Part shown: positions 10,945 to 23,585 of the stretch, piece after piece
How positions within the stretch are numbered: position 1 is the first letter of the stretch
How the letters are laid out: every line of letters begins with the position of its first letter
Source of the DNA: Ursus arctos
Taxonomy: Eukaryota > Chordata > Mammalia > Carnivora > Ursidae
Length of the DNA stretch: 64,000 nt
Assembly (NCBI RefSeq): GCF_023065955.2
Contig: NW_026622786.1
Coordinates: 42,952,938-43,016,937, forward strand
Direction: 5' to 3'
Notes under the pieces: generated by a model
Database searches by the model: none
What the model saw: the letters and a program-made list of their open reading frames with translations, nothing else
What the model was told of the DNA's origin: nothing
Made by a program: the position numbers and the translations under genes

Positions 10945-11325
10945 GTATTGTAATAGATTGTATAATTGCTCCCAATTATTTGCTGCCCCTCCCTGTGAAG
11001 GGATTATAGTTCTGCTTCATTGTAGTGAGGCTTAGCCATGTGACTTGCTGTGAGCAATGAAATGGGGACAGAAATGTTGTGTGCTATTTCTGAACAGGAG
11101 GTTTAAAATCCACCGTGTTCCACCAGCTTTCTTGCTCTGCCGTGAGAACAACAGCGCTCCGGATAAGGGCTTCTTCTTCACCCCAAATGAAGAAGACACA
11201 TAAATCAGAGACACAGCCCATCTACAACCACATCTAATGTTAGAACACGATTAGGTAGTGTTCTAAGCTGCTGATATTTTGAGGTTGTTTTCACAGCATA
11301 ACTTAGTGAAGGCTAACTGATTATA
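10945..11325 (+). mobile_element. LTR-like relic, MaLR-type
   Basis: The layout suggests a MaLR-type solo LTR: a start near TTGTAATAGATTGTATAATTGC, an internal GAGGCTTAGCCATGTGACTTGC and an end GAGGTTGTTTTCACAGCATAAC...GGCTAACTGA. No flanking internal sequence is seen. The family is uncertain. Confidence 0.4.
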
Positions 11326-12300
11326 GCTAGACTATACTGTAGTAATAAATAAATCCCCAAATCTTAGTGGCTTACCATAGAAGAGTTTAATGCTCTCAGT
11401 TAGGGTGGGGTAGGGGTAGCTTCATTTTTTTAGGATGCAGCCTCTACCAGGGCATTGCTTGGCAAATTGTCACGGACAACCATGGCTTTGAACTTACCTG
11501 ACCAATTTCTCTTTGTACCACATATAACCAAATCCACTGGGATGGAACCTCATGATGGTCTGAATTTTTATTTTTATTTTCTTGTGTTTCAAATCCTCTT
11601 AGCTTGTTTATATAGTTTGACTCTTGTCATTTTGAGGTTTGTTTTTATCTTGGAAGTACGATGTTTTTATTCATTAAAGAAGGATTAATTTGATTGCTCC
11701 AAAATGAATTCCGTTCTATTTTCCAAATTCAATATTCTTTTGAACTTATTCCAGAAACTGCAAAAGGCTACCGGCATCACGACTTAGAGAGCTATTTGGG
11801 CCTCTGCAGTCTTGGTGTGAGGGGGAAAGGTTTAGACTCAGTATTCTACCTCTTTACTCTCAGTCTCAAACCTCTTGCAGAATTTCTAAATGTACCAAAG
11901 TGACCTGCTTATTTCTCTCTTATCTAAAGATGGTGATTAAAATTAGCTCAGTGCTGAAGCTCTAAAAGCCTTTGAACAGATTTTCGCTGCTCGGTCTAAC
12001 TTTGATTAGGGTATGTTCATTTAGGTATTCCCACTCTTTTAAAAACTTCTCAGTAAATTTCCAAGCCTCTTGTCTAATACAACTGACCGATTGCCTTTCC
12101 AACTCCCAGCCCTAAAGGAGTCTAAAATCATTCTCTGACATTCTCATTGACTAATTGGACTTTGATTGGTGTCCGATGCTGCCAGCTCTGATAAAACTGT
12201 TTTTAGTAGGCCTTGACATTCTAGAGGTGACATTAGGTCACTTCCTCATGCTTGTAAACAGCAAAGTTTTAGAACCAAGAGGAAAGTTGATGCTACAGAT
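11326..12300. other. Unassigned non-coding stretch
   Basis: AT-rich, with no recognised repeat or gene. The two short plus-strand ORFs near 11455-11903 show no family resemblance and no splice context. Confidence 0.45.
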
Positions 12301-12301
12301 A

Positions 12302-12400
12302 GTCTTTCATTCAACAAACCTAAATTAAGAACCGACTCTGTGCCAGGAGCTTTTGGATTGGGGTAAAAACTTACTCCTTCTTCCAAATTCCCACTGAAAA
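12302..12400 (-). mobile_element. Antisense L2 3' end
   Basis: TTCATTCAACAAACCTAAATTAAG followed by CTGTGCCAGGAGCTTTTGG is the reverse complement of a diverged L2 3' terminus. Confidence 0.55.
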
Positions 12401-12572
12401 GAGCAAATTAGCAAAATTGGAAAAGATGGTGAGTCCAGACTGAGGGAAGGATTGTGCAGCTTTGAAACTGCTGGATGGGGAGGAAGATACCATGTGTGGA
12501 TAGAGAGGAGGAGATGAAGTGGAAGTCTACAACGATGTCTGACTTACCCAGCAGGGGTAGGCGATGTGACAG

Positions 12573-12575
<3 letters not shown>

Positions 12576-12640
<65 letters not shown>
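12576..12640. repeat. Compound GT/GA microsatellite
   Basis: A run of about 16 GT units passes directly into about 17 GA units. Adjacent alternating purine-pyrimidine and homopurine tracts can adopt Z-form or triplex structure (general knowledge). The minus-strand ORF over it is an artefact. Confidence 0.97.
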
Positions 12641-12642
<2 letters not shown>

Positions 12643-12659
12643 TCGGGAGAGATCTTCAT

Positions 12660-13189
12660 TCAACCCTTACCATACCGCCAGGAGGTGTGTCAGCATCTCC
12701 GCTTAGAGATGATGAAACCAGTGCCCTCACAGTACTCACTCAGTCTGTAATTGGATGAGATGATATGTTGCACAGGCTCTAATAAAGGTCATTGTGCTGG
12801 TTAGAGAAGGGATACCAGAGCACCAGCTGACTTCCTGGCTGCCATGAAACACATGGAAGAGAACCACTAGTGCAGGGATGAGGCTCCCAGATGTGATGAA
12901 CCTGGGGCTGAGGCTTCCTCCAGTTTCCCCGGGGGGCAGCCAGGCTCCTCATCTTGCAAAGTGAACTGCAGTAAATCTAAATGCTCTCCTTTTCTATTTG
13001 AGCCTGAAATATTTGATCAGGGACCCATCTTCTCCATGGCAGAATCTGCCTGACCTCTCAATGCTGGGCAAACAATACTTGCTGGGTATGTGGGAAGAAG
13101 GAACAGCAGCTTGAAGACAGTGGACATGCTAATGAACCAGGGCAAATGCTGCCCTTTGAATTACGGGAGGAAGAATCATTTGTGATGAA
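12660..13189. other. Unassigned non-coding stretch
   Basis: GC content is moderately higher than in the surroundings. No repeat, exon or motif is recognised. Confidence 0.4.
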
Positions 13190-14205
13190 AAAGCAGGCAG
13201 TCCTGAAAAGGGAAGAGTCTGAAAGCAAAAAACTATTTCTTGGAGATGAAAAACATCAACTCTGAATTCACGCAGTGGAGGAAGCAGACAATGAATTGAC
13301 CACAGGAGGAAACGGAATTAATGAATGGGTAGTAAGCTTGATAAATTGGCCCAAGACCCTAAGGGAAAGGGATAAAAGAATAAAAAAGATGAGAGAAGAG
13401 AGACGTGACATGATCTAGGTGAGCTAGTATTGCATGATTGAAATACTTTTAGGAGAGGATACAATCAGTGGAGGGAAGTAACAATCAAAGAAATAGTCAA
13501 AGAAAAAATTTTTTAAGTGGAGAAAAATACCCGAATCTTAGAGTTGAAATAATTAAAATGACTGGATATATCAGGGCAAAGTTTTTTTTTAATTTAATGA
13601 TTTCTCAATGCAATGAAACAGATTCATTATAAAGGAAAATAATTGACATCAGGATTCTCTTAAAAATGGACACTGACAGAAAACAATGGATGTTGTCCAG
13701 ATAATTTCGAGGGGCAAAATATTGTGTTTCCAGAATTCTTCATATGGGAAGATAGAGGAAAACAATCTCTAAAGTGCAAGACTTCAGAAAGCATATTCTC
13801 AGTGTCCCTTTCCTAAAAAAAAAAATATTGAATAAGTGCTCCAGTGAACCAAGAAATTAATCACAATAAAACATTTAGAAATCAGGAAGATTTATAAAAG
13901 AAAATGTAGTGGAAGATGGGACCAATGAAATAGCATTAAATTTAGATAACTGTTGCTAATATAGTTAGGAAAGTTACTGCAAATTTCAAAAATAAAAGGA
14001 AAGAGAAGCTATGTAATGTCAAAGTGTATTAAAAAGATGGAGATCTAAAACCCTGGATTATTTTAGCAAACACTGGGTGGTAAAGAGCGGAACAGAATTG
14101 CACATTTTACGAGAGGTTGCATTTAATACTAGTATATGCGTGATGTTGATAGAAATATATATAATCTTCATATATGTTTTTAAAACATTTTAAAGATGGA
14201 CACCG
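13190..14205 (+). mobile_element. HAL1/L1M ORF1-type fragment
   Basis: From about 13440 the order fits HAL1 (ORF1-only L1 relative): CAATCAAAGAAATAGTCAAAG, GACAGAAAACAATGGATG, CAAAATATTGTGTTTCCAG, AGTGTCCCTTTCCTAAAAA, AAATGTAGTGGAAGATGGGACC, TTGCTAATATAGTTAGG and AGATCTAAAACCCTGGATTATTT, then an A/T-rich end. The earlier part is assigned by continuity. The frame is destroyed. Confidence 0.5.
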
Positions 14206-14945
14206 AAATAGTAGATGAAACCCTCTTTGTTTTTAGCAGTTGAAATTCTCCCCTCTCCCTGCACCCCTACCCATGCACCTGCATATGACAGAGGTACCCA
14301 TGGAGACTATTGTGGTAGAGGCAGAGCCACAGAGCCAAAGCTCTGAGCCCTCGGCTGCTCTTTCACCCACAGGAGGGCCCTGAGGCCGTGCAGCAAAACT
14401 CCGCAGCTTGTAGAACAAAACTGGAGAACCACGGCGCTAGTAGAATAAGGTGAATAACACCTCCATGTCATTCCGTCACAGCTTTCGCCAAGGTGCTATG
14501 AAAGGGATGGGTTACAGGCGAACCACGAGATAATGACCTCTGACTGTGCACGGCTGGGCGGCCTGGGGCTAAGGCTGGACTTGCAGCGGCCTCATCCAGG
14601 GCTCCTTGAAGGGTGGAGTGGTCATGCAGTGGGCTCCAGGGCCTCCACAGTGGGGCAGGGTGTCATCTCTCATTTGCATTCTGCTCACTACGCTGTGCAG
14701 AGCAAGGGCAAGGAGGTACTTGTCATACCTGGATATCCCTTTCGGCAGCTGGGGTTAACAAGATAATGTTGGGGGGATACTGTCATAGCTCCGGGTGAGG
14801 CTGGTTCAGAGTGGAGGCTTCCTCGCTTCCTGTTTTCACGCATATCTGAAGCTTCTGTCCATTTGTGGCAGAGCGCCCTTCTAGTGGCAACTTAACTAGC
14901 TTCAGGATGGCCAAGAATATACACCCATCCTGAAAATTAGAGCAT
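14206..14945. other. Unassigned, locally GC-richer stretch
   Basis: Between about 14230 and 14880 the sequence is richer in G and C than its surroundings. GAGAACCACGGCGCTAG near 14424 resembles a hAT terminal repeat. Overlapping ORFs on both strands give no recognisable protein. I see no promoter or CpG island. Confidence 0.35.
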
Positions 14946-14948
14946 TGC

Positions 14949-14981
14949 CATATATATATCTATTATATATATATATATTAT
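14949..14981. repeat. AT-rich simple repeat
   Basis: An imperfect TA dinucleotide run. Confidence 0.9.
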
Positions 14982-14984
14982 TTT

Positions 14985-16185
14985 GAAATAATATGAAAAA
15001 AATTCAGTGGATTCAAAATCCATTCATATCATCACAATACATTTGAATATGACATTAACACACAAAGAAAAAGGAAAAGCTGTTAGTTTCTTTAAATATA
15101 ATTTAAATGTGCATGTTTTTGTATGATTGTAAAAGTGCTTTAATTTTTTTTTAATCACCAACTTGTGCGAAGTTTCTCACTGATGTTGCCTATAAAGAAC
15201 TTAAAGATATCATCATGACAAACTCTTTATCATGAATTTTGTGTAGTTATTTCAAGCATAAAATCTGATATAAATAAAAGAGTGGATGCATGTTCAAGTT
15301 TTTATTAAACACCTTGAGAGTATTTTATTGGAGACTTTATATATATCCAATATTTGATGTGTTCCTTGATTTTACTTTTTTACTATTTTACTTTTTAATC
15401 ATAATTTCATAATACGAAGAAAATGTATTTTGCATTAAGTCTTATAGATGCACTTATATTTCCTCCAGTTTACTGAGTATGCAGCAAAAGTATTATTTTC
15501 CATGTGCGTATGCCATAATGTGAGAGATTGGGGAGCACTGTAAGAGGGAAATAAACATGCAGAGAAAGGTTGATCAATAACCAAAATAAAGAGGGTATAA
15601 AGGAAGCCCATATGAATGTTAGCCAGCAGGTATCAAGTGAGGAAGGAGAGTTATAAAACAGTATGTATGGTTTATTTGCACTTTGGCAAAATTAAAATAT
15701 TAAAACTACTCTTAGTGGACGTCAGTGGTGTCTTGCCAGCTTACTGTGACTATTCTCTTCTGGTTACTGCCCCTCTTCAACTCAAACATGCTGATAGGAT
15801 GAAGGCAGCCATGTTCATGGAATGTAAGCATGTCCTGTCCATGGCTGATTGGATCAGGGTGGGTTCTTTAAAGAATCCTTATTCCCTTCCCAGGGAGATT
15901 TGGGATTATGACCCAGAATGTCCAGTCTCAGTTTGGTTGCTCACTTGAATAGAGAAGATTTAAAAATCACAAGATGTTGGTCCTTGCCATTTTCTGCAGT
16001 AGGATGAGGAAACAGAGATGAAGGTTGGAGAGAACATTTTCCTAATTCCCTACAGTGTTTTAGTCTGTTTTTAAGACCTTCTTGTGAATTCAGGGAGACA
16101 TTCTACTATCCTTATTGTAAATCTCCCCCTTTTGCATTAATTTCTTTAATTAGGTTTCCTTTGCCCACATCCAATGAATACATTA
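14985..16185. other. Unassigned AT-rich stretch
   Basis: No named repeat. The 110-residue plus-strand ORF at 15616-15948 has no recognised family. Its later part (GGCTGATTGGATCAGGGTGG, CCCAGGGAGATTTGGGATTATG) has the texture of an old interspersed repeat rather than an exon. Confidence 0.35.
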
Positions 16186-16189
16186 TATT

Positions 16190-16350
16190 TTAATTCATAT
16201 GAAAAGATGAAAGACAGAAATATCTACATTAAAATATTAACAGAGCTTCACTCTGGATGGTAGACTATGGGTGAATATTATTTTTTACTTTGTTTTTAGC
16301 AAAACTTTTCCAAAAAGCATGTATAATTCCTCATGACAAGAAAAAAAAAT
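16190..16350 (+). mobile_element. L1M 3' UTR remnant
   Basis: CTGGATGGTAGACTATGGGTG, then ATTATTTTTTACTTTGTTTTTAGC, CATGTATAATTCC and an A-run (about 16340-16348), is the order of an old L1 3' end. Confidence 0.45.
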
Positions 16351-17060
16351 TAACTAATGTATTTATTTAGGGGATAAGAAGTTGGGTAATTATGTTTGAG
16401 TCTAGTTTTTACATTTAAGCTCCTAATTTTGAGCCTTATTATGCATGACATAAAATGGAAGGCTTGACAAATAATTCTGAAAAGACTGGTCTTTATTATT
16501 TTAACTATAAAACTAAAATAAAAAACCATGAATATATTCTTTAAATACATATAAAAGTAATTGTATTTTTCATTTGCTTGCTAAGGGAGGAATTTACAAA
16601 CATTTTACTGGTGTATAAGTCGTACTCCATTTAGAGAAATATTTTACGCAGAGAAAGATATCTGTCCTCAATGTCTTTTAATTAGGCAAAGTGAGCCATC
16701 AGAAAATTAACAGATTCCCAATCCTGATCCTCATAGTGGTCTTCCACTTCCCTGCAATGTCTGTAACATCAACAAAGTGAAATTTCAATGAAGTTTAGCC
16801 AATGTTATTATCCTAGGGGGATGGGGAAGGTAAGAAAGCAGAGTTGATTTTGGGAACTGCCCAATGATTAGTGGATTAATAGGAAAGTATGTTTTTAATG
16901 AAGCACAAGAAACAGAAAGGGTACAGTCTCTATCCTCAGACTGCTTTCGAAATGCCAGGAAAATCTGAGCCATTGAGAAACCCTCGATTTAAATGTAAGA
17001 TTCTAAGGAGGCAAGAGTGAGAACTTCCTTCTCAAATGGTCTCTTTCTAAGGGAAAATAA
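16351..17060. other. Unassigned AT-rich stretch
   Basis: No gene or named repeat. ORFs here are short and stop-ridden. Confidence 0.45.
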
Positions 17061-17074
17061 AAATACCCAACACA

Positions 17075-17232
17075 TTAATAATTTGGCAAAGCTGGCCATC
17101 TGACTCAAAAAACTTAAATGCTGACATAATTCAACCTGAAGAGTGTGTACTTTTGTGCTCAGCACAGATGGGTTTACCTGCATGGATTTCGGTTCTTATT
17201 TAAAGTTGTTGTCTTTAAGATGAGAAATGGAA
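17075..17232 (+). repeat. Copy A of an unnamed two-copy sequence
   Basis: About 160 bp align by eye with 29668-29822 in the same orientation. Shared blocks are TTTGGCAAAG, ATTCAACC, a CACCTG/TACCTG block with ATG(G/A)ATTT, CTTATTTAA and CTTTAAGATGA(A/G)AAATG. I do not recognise the family. It could be an old conserved repeat (UCON/MamRep type, inference) or a local duplication. Confidence 0.5.
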
Positions 17233-17519
17233 GGGTGACATTTCCTGCTGCATTTTTCTCTGGCAAGTCTTCAGCAGAAATAATCCCTAGTGTGATTTGT
17301 CTGATGACAATACAATGCAGTAAATGGCACCTGTACTTTGGGTGAGAAAAGAAAAGGGTCTGTCCTACTAGAGAGAAGACATGTTTGCTTAAAATAAAAA
17401 GCTATTGGATAAGACATGTTCAAATGTGTGGATGCCTCTGTCTTCTTCCTCAATACTTAACCCTAAATGTTGCTTACATCAGATTCTTGAGTCTGTCACA
17501 GACCTTGGCCAGCCCCAAA

Positions 17520-17685
17520 TGTGGGCTTTGGATTCAGGTGACCTGGTTTGCTTTGAATCCCTAGTGGTGGGACACTTGAAAGGTAACTTAATTTCCCTGA
17601 TTATTATTTTTCTTCTTTGTAGAAGGGGCTAATAATAGTCACCTTCCAGTGGTGGCGATTAAGTCTGATGAAAGTACCTGTCCCT
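17520..17685 (+). repeat. MIR SINE
   Basis: The order is GGCTTTGGATTCAGGTGACC, TTGAATCCC, AACTTAATTTCCCTGATTA, AGAAGGGGCTAATAATAGTC and a short end. Diverged MIR. Confidence 0.5.
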
Positions 17686-17689
17686 TCTC

Positions 17690-18960
17690 TGACATAATGC
17701 ACACTCTTGCAGAATATTTCTGTTCTTTATCTATATTATATCTAAAGGCTTAATTTCAGCTCTAACCTTGTCTGTCTTGAAAAACTTCCACTACACAGCC
17801 TCCTTATCTTTTATGAATATATTTTGTTCATTGCACCTGCATTCACATTTCTTCTGGATCACTTATATATTTGCTACTGGAAAATGTTCTAGAATATTCT
17901 TCTAAGGACTCCTTCTTCTGTCCAAGGACTGAGATTCCATTAGCTGTTTGGATCTGGGGACTATCAGATCAGTAGCTTGGAAATATGATTCACTTCTGAG
18001 ACTTGAAACTATCACAAAGTACAGATTAGTTGTCCTTGCCTCTTTTATTTATTATGAGAACTAAAGGAGACAATGTCTGAAGCCTTAGCATGATGCCTAA
18101 ACATGGCTATGTGAATGATGATGTTGATTGTGTTGGGTAGTCCTAAGTGTGCCTGCCAAAACAATAACTTAAACAGTTAATTATGTTGCAGATTTTTTTT
18201 CCAATCAAAGATTAGAGATAGCTATAGATTGCAAATAGGATTTGACTCCTTTGCCCACATACTTTCTGGAATACTAGGTTAAGAAGGATTCTGAAGCTGC
18301 ATCTTAGCTCAGTGGGAAAGAGTGCTGTAACTGATTAGAGTTGTCAGCTGTGAGAGAAGGGGGAATGGTGGACGATACTTAGCATTCTTCTTCTAGGTAA
18401 GTTTCTTTGTTGTTGTTTTTCAGTACCTGCTTAGGTGGAGCAAAAGATTCCTTGATTCATTTATCTTACCCATTCCCACTTTCTAGTGTAAAAAAATACT
18501 CTATGTTAACAAAAAATCGGAGAAGAACAAAATAATGAACTCTATACTCAAACTCTTCCATGTTAGTTTCTGAAAAATTATAGGCCCTCCAAAGTCATTA
18601 CCAATTTTAGAATTATTAACTCACAAAAATTGAAGTAAAAATAATGAAACTAATAAAGTAATAGTAATTCAAAAGCAAGTGTAGCATTTGTTGAAAACCC
18701 TGGTAATTGAAGACAACACTAATGATATTCTAATAACAAGTTTGTTCCCCTAAAGATTAAGGCTGCATGATGTTAGCTATGTGTATGTACATGCATGAGG
18801 TTTCCAATGTTGCCAAGCCTTGATGAGTGGTCATACTTAGGAGAATCCTAAATTAGAGGCTTCTATAATTTCTGGTTACACACTAATTTTAGTTTAATGT
18901 AACAAAGATTACTAATGGCCCCTAATATCCCCGAAAGGACATTGGGCATATTAGTTGTAT
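17690..18960. other. Mostly unassigned stretch with a possible MIR scrap
   Basis: A 3' MIR-like piece may lie at about 18040-18105 (TATGAGAACTAAAGGAGACAATG...AGCATGATGCC). The rest holds no recognised gene or repeat. Confidence 0.35.
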
Positions 18961-18964
18961 ATAT

Positions 18965-19060
18965 TTATAAGTTTCGTGGAGGTTCAATGAGATACTAAAT
19001 GTAACACTGAGCACACTGGCTGCACATAGCATAAGCACAAAAAATGTTAGTTTTTATTAG
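18965..19060 (+). repeat. MIR 3' fragment
   Basis: GGAGGTTCAATGAGATACTAAATG, ACTGAGCACACTGGCTGCACATAGCA and AAAATGTTAGTTTTTATTA follow the MIR 3' order. Confidence 0.5.
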
Positions 19061-19229
19061 TCCATGCAATTTTAGGAATTCTGGTGAGATGCTGCTAGCT
19101 CTTTAAGTTCTTTTCTATCTTCTTTGTGAGCCCCACTACACCACTTGAATGTACTTTCTTTCATTTAAGGTTTTGATCTATGTTTTTTAAAAAGGCATAT
19201 TGCTCTGGGAAAACTGACACTTTAGTCCT

Positions 19230-19365
19230 TTATAGGTTTAGCATATTTATAAGTGTCTATAATGAGCTAGACACCATGCAATGCCCTATATGGGAGAGGG
19301 GGGTCCCTAATATGAATGTCATGGTTTCTGACTTCATGGAACTATCACTCTTTCTGAGATGTGTG
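19230..19365 (-). mobile_element. Antisense L2 3' end
   Basis: TTTATAAGTGTCTATAATGAGC, ACACCATGCAATGCCC and TTCTGACTTCATGGAACTATC resemble the reverse complement of the L2 3' terminus, strongly diverged. Confidence 0.45.
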
Positions 19366-19394
19366 TGGCTGCCAGGATTAATCTCATAACTTCT

Positions 19395-19700
19395 ATGAAC
19401 TGGCCCAACCCACCTTCCCAAATGAATTTCCTATCACAGTGTGTTATGCTGTGTCCACATTGAACCTCCATATTTCCTAAGCAATCCTTATGCTTTCCAA
19501 ACCTTGTCTCTTGTCACATTCTATTTCTTCTAACTTGGAAAGATTACTGTTCTCACTTTTAGAAGAAATAGGTCAACTGTAGCCTCACCTGTGAAATCTC
19601 CTTTATTATCACAGTCTGAAAGTGAGACTCCCTTCTTTGAATAGCTGTAGTGGTATATATTTTTGGTGAATGAATCAATGTGTGGATGAGTAAATAAGTT
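19395..19700 (+). mobile_element. L2 fragment, sense
   Basis: A weak L2-like order: pyrimidine-rich CTTTCCAAACCTTGTCTC, TGAAATCTCCTTTATTATCAC, then GAATAGCTGTAGTG and GGTGAATGAATCAATG at the end. Confidence 0.35.
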
Positions 19701-19844
19701 TGTATCTTACTATACTCTGGGGGCGTGGGTAAAATCACGTCTTAGGCATGCCAAGTGAATCTGCAGGAAAGGTGGCAAGATATTCTGAAGGCCTGCATTG
19801 GAAGCTTGGCACTTAACACATACATACAGCGAGACGTGCTGCAT

Positions 19845-20068
19845 ACTGGGGTGTAAGGGCACTAGCTCTGGAATCAAATCCTAGTTCTATCACTGTATGC
19901 ATGTATGACTTCAAGCAAGTTCCTCGGTTTTCTCAACTGTAAAATGGAGATAACAATTATACCTACACTGCAGGGGCACGAAGATGAAATTAGATAATAA
20001 CTGTTTAGCTCTTGAGAGGATAAGAACTTGGCATACGGTAAGAATTCAATAAATGTTCATTATTCTGG
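19845..20068 (+). repeat. MIR SINE, near full length
   Basis: One of the best MIRs in the window: GGGCACTAGCTCTGGAATCAAATCC, GACTTCAAGCAAGTTCCTC, TCAACTGTAAAATGGAGATAAC, TAATAACTGTTTAGCTC, TTGGCATACGGTAAGAATTC and AATAAATGTTCATTATT follow the consensus order through to the 3' end. Confidence 0.75.
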
Positions 20069-20069
20069 T

Positions 20070-21784
20070 CGTTTGCTATTTTATGAGCTTCTCCTTCTCC
20101 GTGTACCCTCAAGACTAGACTTGGTGGTCTTGAATCTAATTCTTTGGATCCATCTTTCTTGATAGATACATGTTTAAATTGCTTATGCAAATATAAAACT
20201 GGAGACCATTAGGAGACTACCTGAAGTATCAGGAGATGTGGTTTGTGGAACTTACATTATCTGTTGCACATGAGCCAGTTCTTCAATTGGAGTAGTTCCT
20301 ACTCCATTCTCTTTCAAGTTTATACCTCCTGCACTTGATGTTCGTCTCTTTCTGTTAGCTGGTAATAGTTGAAACCAATTAAAATGCAATTAATAAGTGA
20401 TAACTCTGGTGTAGAATGATGTTGGCTTGTGGCAGAGGCGTTTGGAGACAGCTGCCCAGCAGTCCTGTCAGGCTGGCAGAGTAAGCTCGAAGCCCATTTA
20501 AATGCTCTTTGAAAAATAACTGAAATGCTTTCCTCCAAGTGTCACCAATAAAACACAAAATGCATCCCCAAGAGCAACTTGATGTGGTGCTGTTTACAGC
20601 AAATTTCCCCGATGAAGGACAAATACATCATTTATGTTATATGTGTGGATGTATGTGTTAAGTAATGTGCGCCATCCACTGTAACAGGACATTTGGATAA
20701 TGTAATTTGGAAAGAGAAGTACAGATGAGAAGATTAGAGCCTTATCCGCAACACCACAGAGTATTGGAGCACAACATTCAAGGTCAGTGGGAGTTTCTTT
20801 CAAATCACTTTCATGAGGTACTGAAGCTGTACCTCATGGTGGCTTCCCAGCTTGCTGTGGCCTGGCAAGTTGGACAGTGGCTGGGTGGACGCTTCACAAG
20901 GTAGAACCAAGAGATGCGTGAATGAGGGACGAAACCTGATAAGAGGAACCGTCGTCGGGAGAGGAGCTGGGGAAAGGAATGGCGTTTCTGAAAGGAGGAG
21001 AGCAGCAGTGGGGGGCTAGTCTGGGTTTTTTATACCCACGTTCTGGCATCTTCCCTACTTAGCACCCTCTTCACTCTCAGCGTCCCCGTTTATGCAATGA
21101 ATTATATAACAACTAGAGTTTAAACTGCAATGCTCAATTTCACTCTAATAAGCCAGGAAAAAGTAGTGTGGACCCAAATCTGTCCCTGGCTGCTGAAATT
21201 CCAATTTGTCTAATAGGGATTTAGAAGGAAAGTCAAGAGACTGCATGCTGAAAGGCCCAAGCGCATTCACTTAGTTACTTAGGTAATAAAGGTGACACAT
21301 CTGGGGCTAGCAAGATAATCAAATGTATTAGTACCTAATGCAAATTTGGTCCTCTGGAGGACTGACAGGCCGTTTGCCTGGGATCTCTGACTGCTCACCT
21401 TGTGGCAGAAATGATGCCTCACTTCTCAAGGTAGTTGAACTGAGAAAACACAGACAAATGGCATGGCTGCTTATGAGATGAAGATTTTATTCAAGGAGGG
21501 GGCTAGAGGGAGATATGGTCCAAGGACTAATTCTAGTCCAGGGACTGGAACTCGTTGCCTCAGAAACAGTGCCTCCTCAGAAAACAAAGCCGACAGAGCA
21601 ATCATCTCCTTGGGTTCCTGCATGTCTACTCAGGGGGCGCCAACTGCCACCCAGGAGAGCAGAGCTTAGCTGTGTCTCACTCTGGCAGCTCCTACACTAA
21701 CAATGGAGTGAGTCCAAGAAGATTAGCATGGCTTCTGTGCAAGAAGGTGATTGATTTTTCCCATTTTTTTAAGCCAAGTGTTAT
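20070..21784. other. Unique non-coding stretch with AT-rich conserved-looking blocks
   Basis: No named repeat. Block 20335-20560 has homeodomain-type AATTAAAATGCAATTAATAAG, and block 21230-21400 has TTAGTTACTTAGGTAATAAAGG. Both are candidates for conserved non-coding elements, not demonstrable here. ORFs on both strands around 21463-21824 overlap in several frames and are not convincing. Confidence 0.35.
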
Positions 21785-23585
21785 AATTTTTATTCAACGT
21801 TGTACTGGAGGCTCTAGCCATTGAAGTAAGGTAGGAAAAAGAAATAAAAGTTGCCACGATTGGAAAGAAATAAGCAAAACAAATTTTCAGAGATGACATG
21901 GAAATTGTCCAAGTAAAGGACCTAATTTATATACAGATGTATACACGTACACACACATCATGAGAATTTAACAAAATTGCTAGATGTAAGATCAACTGCA
22001 CAGCCACACAATAGTAACCAATAGTTATAAAGTATTGTTCAATTTATATAAAATACATCTAAAAATATGATACCAAGGAAGAAATCTAACAGAAGATGTC
22101 AGCCTTTTATGTGGAAAAGCACACAATTTATTGAGAGACATTAAAGAAGACCTATATAAATGGAGACACGACATGTTTCTAGAGAAGGTGATCAGGTTTT
22201 CCATAATTGATCTGTTAAAATAACAATTGAATTCTTGATGAAACTTGATAGATAGCATCTAAGTGTATATGAAAGAGGAAAGGGCAAACAAACAGCCAAG
22301 AACAGCTTGAAAAAAGAAAAATGTAGGAGAGCTTGACCTACCAGCTGTAAGGATTTGTTATCAAGCTTTCTGGTAGCTCAGTGAATAGCTACACAAAGAT
22401 CACCTAAACAGAACGAAGAGCCTGGAAAAGAGCTGCCCTGAATAGAAGCCTGACTGTACAGAGCTCACATCGCAGACCCAGGGGGAAGATGGGACTATGC
22501 AGAAGAATGGTGTTGGGACAATTCGTCATCCCTGTGGAAACAAGACAGGTTGGGTCTCTGCTGCATATTCTAAACAAATCTAGTTCAGATGAATTAAAAG
22601 TTTAAAAGTGAAGAAAAGTTTAAAGCTTCTAAAAGAGAATATAGGATAAAATCTTTACCTCAGGGAAGTACGTTTAAACAGTTCACACGAGATAGAAGCT
22701 ATAAAGGAAAGGAAATAAATTTGGTTATATTAACACAACATTTTATGTATATCAGTAGAGAGACAGATAAAAAGAAAACTTAAAAGAAAATGGGCAAAAG
22801 ACATTAAAAAGACATTCTACAGAACAAGTACCCCTGATGCAAGTAAATATATGAAAATATTTCACCTAATTAGTAACCAGAGAAACCCAAATTAAAACTC
22901 ACCGAATTTGTGTCTTACACCCATTAGACTGACAAATTTGGACCATATTAGACCTGATGAGAATGTGAGAGTATAAATTAGTACAACAATTTTAGAACGT
23001 TATTTGACATTATTTTTAAGACTTGAACAAAACATACCCCATTAACTAAAAATTTCATTCTTAGGGGTATATGTATGTAGAGAAATTCTTGCTCATGTGC
23101 ATAAGGTATAAAAATATTCATACTGTGTTTACACAAATGTCTATTCAAATGTCCGTGGACAGGAGAACGGATCAATAATCTGTACACCATGTAGAAGTGA
23201 AGATGATTGAATGCAGCTTCATCTTGCAAAAGGATGAGAACCAAAATCATTATATGGAGTAAAGAAAGTAAATCACAAAAGGATACACAGAGTGGGTTTC
23301 TACTTAACAAATTTCAAATGTACAAAAATAAGAGGCGTATATTTCTGGGTTACCTGCATATGGAATAAAACTATTTTAAAAAGCCATAATTGTTGGTGGG
23401 GAGGGAGGAAATAAGAAAGACGAATGGGGAAGGATATCAGCGACTTTGCCAGAATTAGTGGGTTGCTATTTCTTAGGCTGGCTTGGGCATATGGATGCTC
23501 AATCATTCTTTATACCTTAGCTATTCACTAGGCATACTTTTTGAATGTATGAAATATTTCATGAAAAAATAAATTTTTAAAAAGC
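21785..23585 (+). mobile_element. L1M: ORF2 RT region to 3' tail, dead
   Basis: Sense L1 with landmarks in order: CAACGTTGTACTGGAGGCTC (ORF2 reverse-transcriptase region), GGAGACACGACATG, CAGGTTGGGTCTCTGC, AAAGAAAATGGGCAAAAGAC, ACTCACCGAATTTGTGTC, TTCTTAGGGGTATATGTATG and GTCTATTCAAATGTCC, then the 3' UTR and the tail ATGAAAAAATAAATTTTTAAAAAG. It is about 1.8 kb and 5'-truncated, with many stops and indels. Divergence is high, much older than the L1 at 36.9-39.0 kb. Confidence 0.75.

Noticed and set aside
20707..21824. Cluster of 60-90 codon ORFs
   Set aside because: They overlap in several frames with no family resemblance or splice context; chance ORFs in moderate-GC sequence.
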